Shown: positions 1 through 8,677 of the stretch, in pieces
How positions within the stretch are numbered: position 1 is the first letter of the stretch
Layout: each line of letters starts with the position of its first letter
NCBI GenBank assembly: GCA_947492175.1
Contig: CANLMQ010000008.1
Coordinates: 1 to 64,000, forward strand
Reading direction: 5' to 3'
Origin: an uncultured Draconibacterium sp.
GTDB taxonomy: Bacteria > Bacteroidota > Bacteroidia > Bacteroidales > Prolixibacteraceae
Length of the DNA stretch: 64,000 nt
The notes under the pieces: generated by a model
Told to the model about the DNA's origin: nothing
What the model saw: only the letters and a program-made list of their open reading frames with translations
The model's database searches: none
Translations under genes and position numbers: made by a program

Positions 1-172
1 ATTTTGGACTGATGGTTATTATGTTAGTACAGTAGGAAAACATGGCAATGAAGACACTATCTCCAAATATGTCAGAGAACAAGGGGTCGAAAAAGAATAT
101 AAGACTTTGCACAAAGCTCAGCAGTTGGCACTCTTCTGATACCCCGTCTGCTTGCAGCGGGGTAGTTCATTT
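1..172 (+). mobile_element. Right end of IS200/IS605-like element with subterminal hairpin
   Basis: Two bases after the transposase stop lies an imperfect palindrome at 141-163. Arm ACCCCG (141-146) pairs with CGGGGT (158-163), and CTGC (148-151) pairs with GCAG (154-157). The loop is TT and a single T at 147 is bulged. A hairpin with one bulged base close to the transposase end is what IS200/IS605 elements use as the right-end recognition structure. The cleavage site would be just 3' of it, around GTAGTTCATT (162-171). The exact boundary cannot be fixed without an empty site. The next gene ends only about 30 bases further on, in convergent orientation. Confidence 0.75.
2..139 (+). CDS. IS200/IS605-type transposase, C-terminal fragment (cut by window edge)
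   Basis: An open frame runs from the left edge to a TGA at 137-139 and gives 45 residues. It contains F-W-T-D-G-Y-Y-V-S-T-V-G-K-H, the usual C-terminal region of single-domain Y1 (HUH) transposases of the IS200 group, and ends in a Q-Q-L-A-L-F tail common in Bacteroidota copies. The catalytic HUH and Tyr residues would lie outside the window. The hairpin right after the stop supports an element end here. TnpA cuts and joins single-stranded DNA at subterminal hairpins. A RAYT (REP-associated transposase) is an alternative that the missing N-terminus could decide. The family call is recognition of the tail only. Confidence 0.8.
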   Translation, partial: FWTDGYYVSTVGKHGNEDTISKYVREQGVEKEYKTLHKAQQLALF

Positions 173-192
173 TCAAAATAAAGTTGGTATTA

Positions 193-684
193 TTAACGAT
201 CGGGATTATGTTTTGGGTGAAGATACGGGATGGAAGAATGATGTAGGTTAATTTTCAATTTCCCATCGTCTGTTCTGAAAAGACCAAAACTAAATTCCAC
301 TTTCTTTTCTCTTCCTTCCAGATCTGTAAAGAAATAGGTTCCCATGGTTATTGCATAATGTGTATCCAAAATAAATCCGCTGTTAACAAACCTGACTTTA
401 ACCCAGGGTTGCAGGGCAAAACCTGTGTCTTCACTGTATTCGTCATCTTGTCCAACAAAATACGATACGGCACTTTGGGCGGTTAACCGGAATTCTTTGT
501 ACTGGGCGCGGGTCGGTTTGAAAAGGACTGTGCCTTCGTTGTAGCCATACAAATTGTTTACAAGATTTACTGCTTCATTCTTGTAGTCCTTTTTTTCAAG
601 GTATAGCTGTCCAACTTTTACTACATTGTCAGCCCAAGCTTTTTGAAACTCCAGAACTTCGTCTTTTGATATTTTTGTTGACAT
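193..684 (-). CDS. NTF2-like / SnoaL-like fold protein
   Basis: A 163-residue cytoplasmic protein with no signal peptide or membrane segment. It has an amphipathic N-terminal helix (E-V-L-E-F-Q-K-A-W), the motif F-K-P-T-R-A followed by Y-F-V-G and E-D-T-G-F-A-L, and late beta strands ending in K-I-N-L-H-H-S-S-I-P. This is the helix-plus-curved-sheet pattern of the NTF2-like superfamily, close to the CaMKII-association/SnoaL type. Members are often misnamed as phosphoribosyl-AMP cyclohydrolase; the zinc-binding cysteines of that enzyme are absent here. Enzymatic role is unknown. The IS200-like element ends about 30 bases beyond its stop, so insertion there may have replaced the original downstream sequence. 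Confidence 0.6.
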   Translation of the reverse strand: MSTKISKDEVLEFQKAWADNVVKVGQLYLEKKDYKNEAVNLVNNLYGYNEGTVLFKPTRAQYKEFRLTAQSAVSYFVGQDDEYSEDTGFALQPWVKVRFVNSGFILDTHYAITMGTYFFTDLEGREKKVEFSFGLFRTDDGKLKINLHHSSIPYLHPKHNPDR

Positions 685-820
685 ATTACTTTAAATTGAG
701 GTAATGAATTTATAAAAAAAACAGGTAAAATCCTGTTTGTACAGATGTTGTGTGATTCTCCTGGTGATATTCGCACAATTTTAATCCCCATCTTCAGGCA
801 TAGAACAGGAATAACGAGGC

Positions 821-2227
821 TTAGTTCAATTTATCGGTTACAATTTCGCCAAGTTGTTTAACCGTCATATTCTTGGCAATAATTTTTTTGTCTTTATCCA
901 GTACATAAACTCCTGGAGTGTGGCGCCCATCGTAAGTAATCTTAAATCTAGAGGTATGATGTTCGTCCCAAACATTTAACCATTCAAATAGATTGTGTTG
1001 GGTTAAAAACGTAGTCCATTCTTCTTTGTCATCCATCGAATAGATGGCAAAAACCTGCAATCCTTTGTCTTTGTTGGGCAGATATACTTCGTTATAAAAT
1101 TCGGGAACGAATACTTTGCAATGCGAACAGTTAGGCTCATAAATTAGTAATATGGTCAGGTCGGACTCAATTTGATGCAGGTTTACAAATTCGCCGTCAA
1201 AATTTTCCAGCGTTAGGTCAGGAGCAACTTTCCCAATTAGGTTGTCTTTCTTAAAAAGTACATTTTCCCTTATCTTTTCCAGTGATTCTTCGCTTGCCCA
1301 AAATGCCTCGCCGGTAAAATAAAAGTCGTTGGCCAGATCCACAAAAAGGGCATCCATACCCATAATTTTACTGTTAATGCTGCTGTTGAGAAAAAAGGAA
1401 GTAGCAAACTGGAAAATTCGTTGGTTTGATTTTACATTCTCAATAAAGGTGTAAACATAAGGTTTTACAGAGTCGTAAGCGGGGTATAAAACTTTGTTGT
1501 ACCAGGTTTCCAATTTGTTTTTATAAAAAGGAGTATATAAAAAACGCTCGTCGGTATAATCAAAATTATCCCAGAAATGTTCGCGTTGATACATAAACTT
1601 AGCCTGAAAAAGTAAGGAGTCGTTGTTTTGAATTTCAGCAGGCAAAGAAGTTACATCGAGCGCAGGAACATAGTTTGCTTTCAGAAATTTATATAAAAAT
1701 GAATCGGGTAGCTTTTTACCCACCTTTTCCCAGTACTTATGTAATTCGTTGGTCAGTTCATTCAGTTTGTGTCTGATTTCTTCCTTTTCTTTGTCGTTAC
1801 TTGTTTCCTTGAGCTGTTTGTTTAAATCGCCCGCCTGAGTTTTTAATTCATCCAGAAAAATGAGGTACTTCACAAATTCCTTTGTTTCTTCAGCTCCGTT
1901 AATTTGCATATCGGTGGCTTTTACCGATGTATTCGAAATTGAAAACTGTTGATCGGCACCTAATAAAAAATCAAAATGATTGTCTTTATCGATAAAAACT
2001 TTGTACAGGCCTTGTGTTAGAGTAGTGTCTCCTTGCCAGGTTCCGGAACCCTTTGCATCGAGCAAAGTAGTATCTTGTACATATATCTTCCCAAGGTAAT
2101 GATAGGCCAGCGATACCTTTTTGTTGGCGGCACCGGGCAAGTTTACATTAATTTTATAACCTTGCGCGCAAACCTGAGAAGAAATAAAAAGTAATAGAAA
2201 AAATAGTTGTTTTATCATGTCGTTCAA
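821..2227 (-). CDS. TlpA-like thioredoxin-fold envelope protein with N-terminal DUF4369-like domain
   Basis: 468 residues. A signal peptide occupies residues 1-21 (A-Q-G cleavage region; an alternative start is Met4). Residues about 25-110 resemble the DUF4369 beta domain common in Bacteroidota thiol proteins, followed by a charged helical linker (about 120-175). The C-terminal 140 residues are a thioredoxin/AhpC-TSA-type fold with the redox motif C-S-H-C (N-C-S-H-C-K) and a cis-proline region H-T-P-G-V-Y-V-L. It probably acts as a periplasmic disulfide reductase or resilience factor. It stands alone on the minus strand with a divergent glycosyltransferase gene upstream. The thioredoxin part is clear; substrate partners are unknown. 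Confidence 0.8.
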   Translation of the reverse strand: MNDMIKQLFFLLLFISSQVCAQGYKINVNLPGAANKKVSLAYHYLGKIYVQDTTLLDAKGSGTWQGDTTLTQGLYKVFIDKDNHFDFLLGADQQFSISNTSVKATDMQINGAEETKEFVKYLIFLDELKTQAGDLNKQLKETSNDKEKEEIRHKLNELTNELHKYWEKVGKKLPDSFLYKFLKANYVPALDVTSLPAEIQNNDSLLFQAKFMYQREHFWDNFDYTDERFLYTPFYKNKLETWYNKVLYPAYDSVKPYVYTFIENVKSNQRIFQFATSFFLNSSINSKIMGMDALFVDLANDFYFTGEAFWASEESLEKIRENVLFKKDNLIGKVAPDLTLENFDGEFVNLHQIESDLTILLIYEPNCSHCKVFVPEFYNEVYLPNKDKGLQVFAIYSMDDKEEWTTFLTQHNLFEWLNVWDEHHTSRFKITYDGRHTPGVYVLDKDKKIIAKNMTVKQLGEIVTDKLN

Positions 2228-2342
2228 AGTGCGTTGTCAAAAATATAATATTTCGTTGAAACGAAAGTTTTATGTATAAATGTTTTTGAATGTGTTTTGT
2301 TCGTATTCTTTTTTAAATTCAAGGCCGAAATAAAAAGCTGTT

Positions 2343-3245
2343 ATGCTGTCGATAAATATTCCCGTTTATAATATTGAAGTTGTAGGGCTGGTAAAACAGC
2401 TTGTTAAGCAGGCCGATGTGCTTGATATAAAATACGAAGTACGGGTGTACGACGACGGTTCTGATGAAATAATCAAATCGATTAACCGGCATTTGTTAAC
2501 GATTTCGAATGTGGTTTATAATGAACTGGACAAAAATGCAGGTAGGGCGGCCATTCGAAATAAAATGGGGCTGGAGTCGGAATTCGAATACTTGTTATTT
2601 ATCGATGCCGATTCTTCTTTGGTAAAAGACGATTACCTGGCAACTTTTATCAACCACATAAAATCCAAACGGATTCTTTGCGGCGGAACAGCCTATTCGG
2701 CTGAAAGACCTAAAGAGCAAGAGAAATTATTGAGGTGGTGTTACGGACAAAAACGAGAGGCTGTGTCGGCAACTGTAAGAAATCGAAACAAAGGATTTAT
2801 TATAACTTCCAACAATTTTTTAATTGAAAAAGACGTATTCCTCCAAATTCATTTTCGTGAGAATCTTAAAGAATACGGACATGAAGATACTTTGCTTGGA
2901 TACGATCTGTTTAAGAGCGATTTTGAAATATTTCATATTGAAAATCCTGTAGAACATACAGGATTGGAGAGTTCACAGCTTTTTTTGGCAAAGACAAAGA
3001 TGGCCTTAAAAAACTTAAAACTAATTTGTGATAATCTGTTGGGTGGGGAGGCCGATTTTATATCGCAAGTTAATTTTTTGAGGCAATTTAATCGTGTTAC
3101 TATCGTGTTTCCATCGGGTTTGTTTCGTTGGTTTTTTAAACGGTACCACAAAAGGCTGGAGAAAAATTTAACCGGGGAAAAACCTAATTTGTACTATTTT
3201 GATCTTTATAAGATGTGTTATTATTCAACATTAAAAAACCGCTGA
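2343..3245 (+). CDS. Glycosyltransferase family 2
   Basis: 300 residues. The N-terminus shows the GT-A nucleotide-sugar fold: start M-L-S-I-N-I-P-V-Y-N, then D-D-G-S-D at about residue 38, N-A-G-R-A-A-I-R-N around 65, and the DXD-type metal site I-D-A-D near 83. Residues 165-200 hold an E-D-T-L-L-G-type acceptor motif (G-H-E-D). No transmembrane helix is evident, so it is cytoplasmic or peripheral. GT2 enzymes transfer sugars from NDP donors to glycans; the acceptor cannot be inferred. It is convergent with the DUF4097 gene. A weak AAACCG/CGGTTT stem (3236-3264) overlaps its stop and may help termination. Confidence 0.85.
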   Translation: MLSINIPVYNIEVVGLVKQLVKQADVLDIKYEVRVYDDGSDEIIKSINRHLLTISNVVYNELDKNAGRAAIRNKMGLESEFEYLLFIDADSSLVKDDYLATFINHIKSKRILCGGTAYSAERPKEQEKLLRWCYGQKREAVSATVRNRNKGFIITSNNFLIEKDVFLQIHFRENLKEYGHEDTLLGYDLFKSDFEIFHIENPVEHTGLESSQLFLAKTKMALKNLKLICDNLLGGEADFISQVNFLRQFNRVTIVFPSGLFRWFFKRYHKRLEKNLTGEKPNLYYFDLYKMCYYSTLKNR

Positions 3246-3288
3246 CAAAACTTGCCAACGGTTTAGGTAGTATAGTTGTATAAACTAT

Positions 3289-4332
3289 TTAGTCTGCTAA
3301 TCTTATTTCGCCGTAACGGCTTTTTACAGTAACTTTTCCTCCTTCGCCAGTTCCTATTTTCCCTTTAACGGTTCGCGAGTTATTTTCTTTGATTTTGTCG
3401 CCGGTAAACTCTTCTTCCGGGTACGAAATTCCACAGTAGTCGCAGCTGGCATCAAGCATATAGTTTTCTGAGTTGAGCCCAAGCGATATTTGTCCGTAAC
3501 TATTTGAAATTGTAATAAAATCAAAGCCTGATGCCACTTCGTCGACTTTAATTCCACCATAACCTGCTTCAACTTTTAAACTTTTGGCGAGTTCGCCGAT
3601 ACTAATGTGGCTGTATTTTGTTGTAGCAGTTACAGATTCAACTTCTTCAAAATTAAATTTGTCGTATTTCGATTCAAGTTGAATGTCGCCTCCTTCTTCT
3701 ATATTGAGTGTCGAATATTTTGTTCGTGCTGTTACGCCTTTTACTTCTTCTATAGTAACGGGCGAGTAGCTTACTTCAAGGTCCAGATAAGAGGCAGTTC
3801 CTATGTTCCCGTTTCCGTAGGCCAATGACAGAGTCAGGCTTCCTGATTCAGGAGTGCTTAGATCGTAAGCTGTAAAACTTCCGTATTTTACATCGAAATC
3901 ACCGTTTGCAGTAAGTTGCCCAATAATAGTATTGCCGTATTTATTGGCAATTTTCAGATTTTTATCCGAAGGAATGTTTACCACATAATCGATGCTGAAT
4001 TTCCGTTGACTTTTAAAATCGTTCCCAATTTTTGTAACGGCATAAACCGTACTGCCACTTTTTTTGAACTCTACTTCAATTTGATCCAGTAGTTCGTTAG
4101 TTTTTCTTTCGTTGGCCGCTTCAACTGTAACTACCACATCAATGGTAACTTCATTTCCTCCTTCATTATTAATTCTTACCTCACCAAAACGGTTTGAAAT
4201 ATCAAGGTTTGAAACGCTTGACTCGGGCCACGATTCATTGTATTCTTTTGTTTTTTCTTCGGCATGCGCAGTTATCGACACTGCCAAAATGCTCACCACA
4301 AACAGGGCTGCAAGTAATTTTACTCTTTTCAT
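3289..4332 (-). CDS. DUF4097-type secreted beta-helix surface protein
   Basis: 347 residues. The signal peptide (1-25) ends A-H-A-E. The remainder is a chain of short beta repeats with Y-G-x-I and K-Y-(S/G) turns such as N-R-F-G-E-V-R-I, N-K-Y-G-N-T-I-I and S-R-Y-G-E-I-R-L, the signature of the DUF4097 putative adhesin family. Two cysteines lie close together (C-D-Y-C). It is last in a minus-strand set after an ECF sigma factor and a one-helix membrane protein, separated from the latter by about 60 bases, so it is probably part of that envelope-stress-type regulon. The function of DUF4097 proteins is not established. Confidence 0.8.
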   Translation of the reverse strand: MKRVKLLAALFVVSILAVSITAHAEEKTKEYNESWPESSVSNLDISNRFGEVRINNEGGNEVTIDVVVTVEAANERKTNELLDQIEVEFKKSGSTVYAVTKIGNDFKSQRKFSIDYVVNIPSDKNLKIANKYGNTIIGQLTANGDFDVKYGSFTAYDLSTPESGSLTLSLAYGNGNIGTASYLDLEVSYSPVTIEEVKGVTARTKYSTLNIEEGGDIQLESKYDKFNFEEVESVTATTKYSHISIGELAKSLKVEAGYGGIKVDEVASGFDFITISNSYGQISLGLNSENYMLDASCDYCGISYPEEEFTGDKIKENNSRTVKGKIGTGEGGKVTVKSRYGEIRLAD

Positions 4333-4395
4333 TGTATTCTGATTTTAATTTTTACACTTTTAATTGTTCTGCCGGTATTTGTATACTTCATAAAA

Positions 4396-4992
4396 CTATA
4401 TATCCTTAAGGCTTGCAGAATCTACCTTTTTTCTTTGTTGTACTTCTTCCAGCTTATCCACAATAATATTTATAACACTCAGTTTAGCCTGGTAATATTC
4501 TAACATAGCATTTATTACACGGTCGTCGTTGGGATTGGCCTGCAAGTCTTTCTGAAGGTTTTTGTATAGTGTATCAAATTCTGTTAGTTCTTCACTCATC
4601 ATGGTTTGCTCATCTTCCGAAATCAACCCGGCTTCATTTAGTTTATTCCATTGGTCTAATCCTGAGTTTATGGCACTTGTGTAATAAAATTCAACTTCCT
4701 GGTATTCGTTTGAAACAGATGCCAGTGAAATGGTTGGTGCAGTATTGTTCTGCGATAGTATTCCCTGCCCGTTAGGTGAAAAATAAATATAAGCCTGATT
4801 GCCTGCCAACAGCACAAAAATAACTGCTGCAGCAACTTTCCATACCACGTTAAAAGTAATTTTTTTCTTCTTTTTATTCTGAGCATTTAATTTTGCTTCC
4901 ATACGGGCAAAGTGCCCTTCCATTGGTTCGTTGTCGTTCAACTTATCAATGTTGTTCCGAATAATATCGTCTATGTAATCTTTTTCTTTCAT
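4396..4992 (-). CDS. Single-pass membrane protein, probable anti-sigma partner
   Basis: 198 residues. A short cytoplasmic N-terminus carries D-N-E-P-M-E-G-H-F-A-R-M-E-A-K-L, then a basic stretch (K-K-K-K-K), one transmembrane helix at about 48-68 and a periplasmic helical domain. It starts 11 bases after the stop of the ECF sigma gene, which is the normal place for an anti-sigma factor in Bacteroidota. The E-G-H-F-x-R-x-E-x-K-L segment recurs at the N-terminus of small membrane proteins encoded beside such sigma factors. There is no recognisable zinc-binding ZAS motif. The anti-sigma role is inferred from context and topology. Confidence 0.65.
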   Translation of the reverse strand: MKEKDYIDDIIRNNIDKLNDNEPMEGHFARMEAKLNAQNKKKKKITFNVVWKVAAAVIFVLLAGNQAYIYFSPNGQGILSQNNTAPTISLASVSNEYQEVEFYYTSAINSGLDQWNKLNEAGLISEDEQTMMSEELTEFDTLYKNLQKDLQANPNDDRVINAMLEYYQAKLSVINIIVDKLEEVQQRKKVDSASLKDI

Positions 4993-5003
4993 CGTATTCT
5001 GTC

Positions 5004-5591
5004 TTAATTGTACGAGAATATCTCTTTCCCCTTTAATATCTCCTTTAACTTCTTTTTGGCTCTCAGTAACTGGGTTCTCGAAGCAGAGTTCGAAATGTCC
5101 AGAATCTGGCTTATCTCTTCGTGGTCGTACCCTTCTATGAGGTAAAGGCTTAAAACTACCCTGTAACCATCCGAAAGTTCCTGAATGGCCGATTTTAAAA
5201 CATTTACGTCTACTTCTTTCGTTTCCATTTGATAGTCGGGAACCTGAGTTGTTCGCTCAGAGACCTCCTCGAATTGTACTTTTCTTTTTTTCAAATAATC
5301 CAATGAACGATTAACCACTATTCTTTTTAACCAGGCTCCAAAACTAACTTCACCTTTATAACTCTCCATTTTGCTGAAGGCGTTTAGAAATGCTTCCTGC
5401 ATAACGTCTTCGGCTTCCATTTCATCGTTAACTATTCGCAGGCTTACACTGTACATGGCTTTGTAATATAATTTGTACAGCTGGAATTGTGCTTTTGTGC
5501 TACCATCCCTGCACTGGTCGATAATCTCCTGATGAATATTTTTATAAAGTGTATTCAAACTATTTAATTTCTGATTCAATGACGAACACAA
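5004..5591 (-). CDS. ECF-family RNA polymerase sigma factor
   Basis: 195 residues. Sigma region 2 spans about 35-100 (Y-K-A-M-Y-S-V-S-L-R-I-V, then D-V-M-Q-E-A-F-L-N-A-F, then the promoter-melting segment S-F-G-A-W-L-K-R-I-V-V-N-R). Region 4 spans about 130-190 with the helix-turn-helix G-Y-D-H-E-E-I-S-Q-I-L-D-I-S. The first roughly 20 residues are poorly conserved in character and a later start is possible. It heads an operon with an anti-sigma-like membrane protein and a DUF4097 protein. It is distinct from the PUL-linked sigma factor at 14.6 kb and is not associated with SusC/SusD. Confidence 0.9.
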   Translation of the reverse strand: MCSSLNQKLNSLNTLYKNIHQEIIDQCRDGSTKAQFQLYKLYYKAMYSVSLRIVNDEMEAEDVMQEAFLNAFSKMESYKGEVSFGAWLKRIVVNRSLDYLKKRKVQFEEVSERTTQVPDYQMETKEVDVNVLKSAIQELSDGYRVVLSLYLIEGYDHEEISQILDISNSASRTQLLRAKKKLKEILKGKEIFSYN

Positions 5592-5705
5592 TTTTTCAAT
5601 GTTGCATACGTTACAAATTAATTTTCGGTTTTATATTGAAAAAATATAAGTTATACAGTGCTGTTTTATTGCAGAATGGATTGATTGTTTTTGTAAGAAG
5701 AATAT

Positions 5706-6401
5706 TTACAGTGAGTTGTAGTAGTTAACCAGTTTTACCAAACTTTCTTCTTTTGTAGTTTTTATTTTGTTTCTTTTTACAAAAGCAGCCACTTCTTTCT
5801 GATGTTGAGGAAAAAATTGTAACAATTCATTTTTATTGTTGATCTTCTGGGCTGCTTCTTGTTCCAACCTAATAAAGTATATATCCGGTTTTTTAATGAA
5901 TTTTGCAGGTTGCGCATCTTTGTAAGCACCTGGTTCCTCTGGTTTTTTATACATAATGTCAGGTTTTGCGTATAGCGAAACGTTGCCACTTATCAATTCC
6001 TTAAAAAAGCCTCTTTTTATTTTTTTTGCTGTTAAATAAGGAAGATATTTCATTTTATACTCTCCAAATTCCACTCGTTCGATAATTTCGGGTGATGCAA
6101 TTGCCAATACCTGGTTGTCAGGTGTTCTGAATTCCATGTTATCGTTGAAAATATTGTAACGCAAAGGGATGTTTTGATACTGAAATTTTGATGTGGTATA
6201 AACTGATCCGGTTATAAAATCATCGTTTAAATATGGTGATCCTTCAATTTCGCTTTCTGTGAGAGTTCTATTCCATTCGCCCGACTGCATCTTTTGCGAA
6301 CGGTAAAAATCGTGGAATTCACCAGGTTTATAAACATTTTGTGACGAAGAAAACAGAGAGGAAAAGAAAAGGCATGTCAAAATGAAGAGTAAATTTTTCA
6401 T
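5706..6401 (-). CDS. Secreted protein of unknown function
   Basis: 231 residues. A signal peptide (about 1-20, ending S-S-S-Q) is followed by a soluble domain without cysteines. It contains mixed beta segments (S-V-Y-T-T-S-K-F-Q-Y, F-G-E-Y-K-M-K-Y-L-P-Y) and a C-terminal helical tail with Q-K-E-V-A-A-F-V-K-R-N-K-I. I do not recognise a named family. It appears to be a conserved-type periplasmic orphan. It is divergent from the U32 gene, and about 115 bases upstream of its start the opposite-strand promoter box is visible. Confidence 0.6.
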   Translation of the reverse strand: MKNLLFILTCLFFSSLFSSSQNVYKPGEFHDFYRSQKMQSGEWNRTLTESEIEGSPYLNDDFITGSVYTTSKFQYQNIPLRYNIFNDNMEFRTPDNQVLAIASPEIIERVEFGEYKMKYLPYLTAKKIKRGFFKELISGNVSLYAKPDIMYKKPEEPGAYKDAQPAKFIKKPDIYFIRLEQEAAQKINNKNELLQFFPQHQKEVAAFVKRNKIKTTKEESLVKLVNYYNSL

Positions 6402-6499
6402 GGTTGTAGTTCTTATTTCCTTGTTAGAATAAACTCAGGCATTTTAAATATCAATAACAAATGTGGTAAATATTATCTGATAGCTAAAATTTATTATTG

Positions 6500-6507
6500 T
6501 AATTTTG
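6500..6507 (+). promoter_or_regulatory. Bacteroidota-type -7 promoter box (TAATTTTG)
   Basis: TAATTTTG fits the TAnnTTTG consensus of the primary Bacteroidota sigma factor. It sits 15 bases before the ATG at 6523, so the mRNA leader would be very short. A convincing -33 TTTG was not seen at the usual spacing. The box also contains an in-frame TTG (6505) that would otherwise extend the coding frame, which argues for the ATG as start. Confidence 0.55.
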
Positions 6508-6522
6508 CGCCAAATTATTTTT

Positions 6523-8499
6523 ATGCAAAAGCCGGAACTTCTTTTACCCGTGGGAAACCCCGAATCGTTTAATGCTGCACTAAGAGGTGGTGCCGATGCC
6601 ATTTATTTGGGGTTAAAACAATTTAATGCGCGGGGACGAGCCAAAAATTTCACGAACGGACAATTGTTTACCATACTAAAAGAGGCAAAAAAACACCATG
6701 TAAAGGTGTATCTTACTTTAAATACAGTAATAAAAAATCACGAAATTCCTGAACTTATTGATTACTTGTTTTTTTTGAGTAAAACAAAAGTGGATGGTAT
6801 TATCATTCAGGACTGGGGAGTTTATTTTATTGCCAAAAGATATTTCCCAAGCCTGGTTTTACATGCCAGTACGCAAATGGGAATTCATAACTCGGTTGGA
6901 GCCAACTTTGGTGGCAAAAAAGGAATGGAACGTGTTGTTCTGGCCCGCGAACTTACATTAAAGGAGCTGACAGCTATTTGCAGAAAAAGTAAAGTTGAAA
7001 CGGAGGTTTTTATACACGGAGCACTCTGCTATTCGTTTTCAGGTATGTGTTTGTACAGCAGTTATGCAGGTGGGAGAGGAGCTAACCGCGGACTTTGTAC
7101 ACAACCTTGCCGACGCACGTATTCGGCGGTTAAAAAGAAAGAATATCTGTTTAACCTAAAAGATAATCAACTGATTGATTTGGTCGCTGACTTTGAAAAA
7201 ATGGGTGTTTCGAGTTTAAAGATCGAAGGCAGGATGAAGTCGGGGGAGTATACGTATCGCGTGGCAAAAGCATACCGCATGACTTTGGATAATGCAAACA
7301 CAAAGGAGCAGGCAAAAGAACTTCTGTCACTTGATTTCGGACGGGAAAAAACATCCTATTTTATGGGGAAAGATGTACGCCATGCAGTGTCGGATAAAAC
7401 TGTTGCCGGCGTGTTGCTGGGAAAAGTGGTTCGTACACAGGGACCGCTTGTGTTTTTGTCGTCGAAAATGAAGATTGAACCGGGGTTCAGATTGCGTTTT
7501 CATATTCCAAACAACGAAAAACAAGAATCGGTAAAAGTACGCGAAGTGGAATTTGAAAATGGTTTGTACAAAATTAATTCGGGAGACAAAAGGGTAAAAC
7601 CCAAAAGTGAAGTTTATTTGTCGGGAATCAGCGATGTAAAATTTTCTTCGAAGTTAGAGGATTCGGCCCCTAAAAATACACAAATTAATCCGGGATTTAA
7701 ACGTAAAATAATTGGTGAATTAAAAAGTAAAGATCAGGGGAAAAAAGAAGAGTTCTATTTTAGAATTAATTCAATGGAATGGCTTCGGAAGATGAACCTC
7801 AACGAAATGGATGGTTTGTTTTTGGCTTTTTCGAAAATAACCTGGAGTCGTTTCGATCCAACTTTACCTTTTATACAAAAGTTTAGAGATAAGGTTTATA
7901 TTGAGCTGCCTAAATTTATACAGGAAGATGCTTTGCCTTTTTACCGGGAGCTTGTAACAAAAATGGTAAAAAATGGAATTCGAAATTTTGTGATCAGTCA
8001 TTTGTCTCAGAAAGACCTGATTCCTCCCAAATGTAGAATAGTTTCTAACGAAAATGTGTATGCATTTAACGATGCTGCAGCAAAGATTTTTAAGAGCGAA
8101 GGAATTTCTGTATTCACCTATCCGCAGGAAATAGATTTCGAAACTTTATTTTCACTGTCGCACAAAGACGGGATTGTTCCTGTTTATTTTCACCCTGAGC
8201 TTTTTTATTCGCGAATGCCAATTGATATGCGCAACGAGGACAATGATTTGACTGATGATATGAACCTGCGTTTACATCGGTATCGGAGAAACGGGGTTAC
8301 TTCTATTGTCCCTTCAGTTCCGGTGTCTATTTCTCAGTCGAAAAATAAATTAAAAAGTAAAGGTTTTTCCCGGTTTCTGATTGATTTGAGTTACGAGCCG
8401 GTTTCGAAAAACAGGGCCAAAACTATAAAAAGCCGGATTCTTCGCTCGGAGCAAATTCAACCATCAAATACATTTAATTTTAATAAAGGATTGAAGTAG
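6523..8499 (+). CDS. Peptidase U32-family protein (RlhA/TrhP-like tRNA/rRNA hydroxylation enzyme)
   Basis: 658 residues from the ATG at 6523; the in-frame TTG at 6505 lies inside a -7 promoter box and was rejected. The N-terminal TIM-barrel-like region begins K-P-E-L-L-L-P-V-G and G-A-D-A-I-Y-L-G. The U32 signature E-V-F-I-H-G-A-L-C-x(6)-C-L-Y-S lies around residues 164-180, with further cysteines in L-C-T-Q-P-C, consistent with an Fe-S cluster. A long C-terminal part corresponds to the DUF3656-containing type seen in E. coli YdcP/RlhA (about 650 residues) rather than the shorter TrhP (about 450). RlhA hydroxylates 23S rRNA using prephenate-derived chemistry; which RNA this one modifies is inference. 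Confidence 0.85.
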   Translation: MQKPELLLPVGNPESFNAALRGGADAIYLGLKQFNARGRAKNFTNGQLFTILKEAKKHHVKVYLTLNTVIKNHEIPELIDYLFFLSKTKVDGIIIQDWGVYFIAKRYFPSLVLHASTQMGIHNSVGANFGGKKGMERVVLARELTLKELTAICRKSKVETEVFIHGALCYSFSGMCLYSSYAGGRGANRGLCTQPCRRTYSAVKKKEYLFNLKDNQLIDLVADFEKMGVSSLKIEGRMKSGEYTYRVAKAYRMTLDNANTKEQAKELLSLDFGREKTSYFMGKDVRHAVSDKTVAGVLLGKVVRTQGPLVFLSSKMKIEPGFRLRFHIPNNEKQESVKVREVEFENGLYKINSGDKRVKPKSEVYLSGISDVKFSSKLEDSAPKNTQINPGFKRKIIGELKSKDQGKKEEFYFRINSMEWLRKMNLNEMDGLFLAFSKITWSRFDPTLPFIQKFRDKVYIELPKFIQEDALPFYRELVTKMVKNGIRNFVISHLSQKDLIPPKCRIVSNENVYAFNDAAAKIFKSEGISVFTYPQEIDFETLFSLSHKDGIVPVYFHPELFYSRMPIDMRNEDNDLTDDMNLRLHRYRRNGVTSIVPSVPVSISQSKNKLKSKGFSRFLIDLSYEPVSKNRAKTIKSRILRSEQIQPSNTFNFNKGLK

Positions 8500-8623
8500 A
8501 CAATTAATTTTTGTGGTCGGTTTTCCACTCAAGTGAAGCGGAATTTCGTACTAGTTTCATACGAAAGATATAGGTGTTTTTACTTTTTATCTTAGGATAA
8601 ATTATCTAAGAAAAAGTTCAAAA

Positions 8624-8655
8624 AAAAGACAAGCCCAAAACGGAACTTGTCTTTT
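8624..8655 (-). terminator. Rho-independent-type terminator downstream of rho
   Basis: Arms AAAGACAAG (8625-8633) and CTTGTCTTT (8646-8654) are perfectly complementary with a 12-base loop. On the minus strand the stem is followed by a run of T from the A tract at 8618-8627, matching termination of the rho transcript whose stop is about 20 bases away. A second, weaker hairpin (CTTAG.../...CTAAG, 8591-8610) lies beyond it and may serve the U32 gene from the other side. Confidence 0.7.
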
Positions 8656-8677
8656 GAAATATATAATTCTAGTTTGA

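Noticed and set aside
42..251. A 69-residue plus-strand open frame
   Set aside because: It runs out of frame through the transposase tail and the element-end hairpin and into the 3' end of the opposite gene; no family character.
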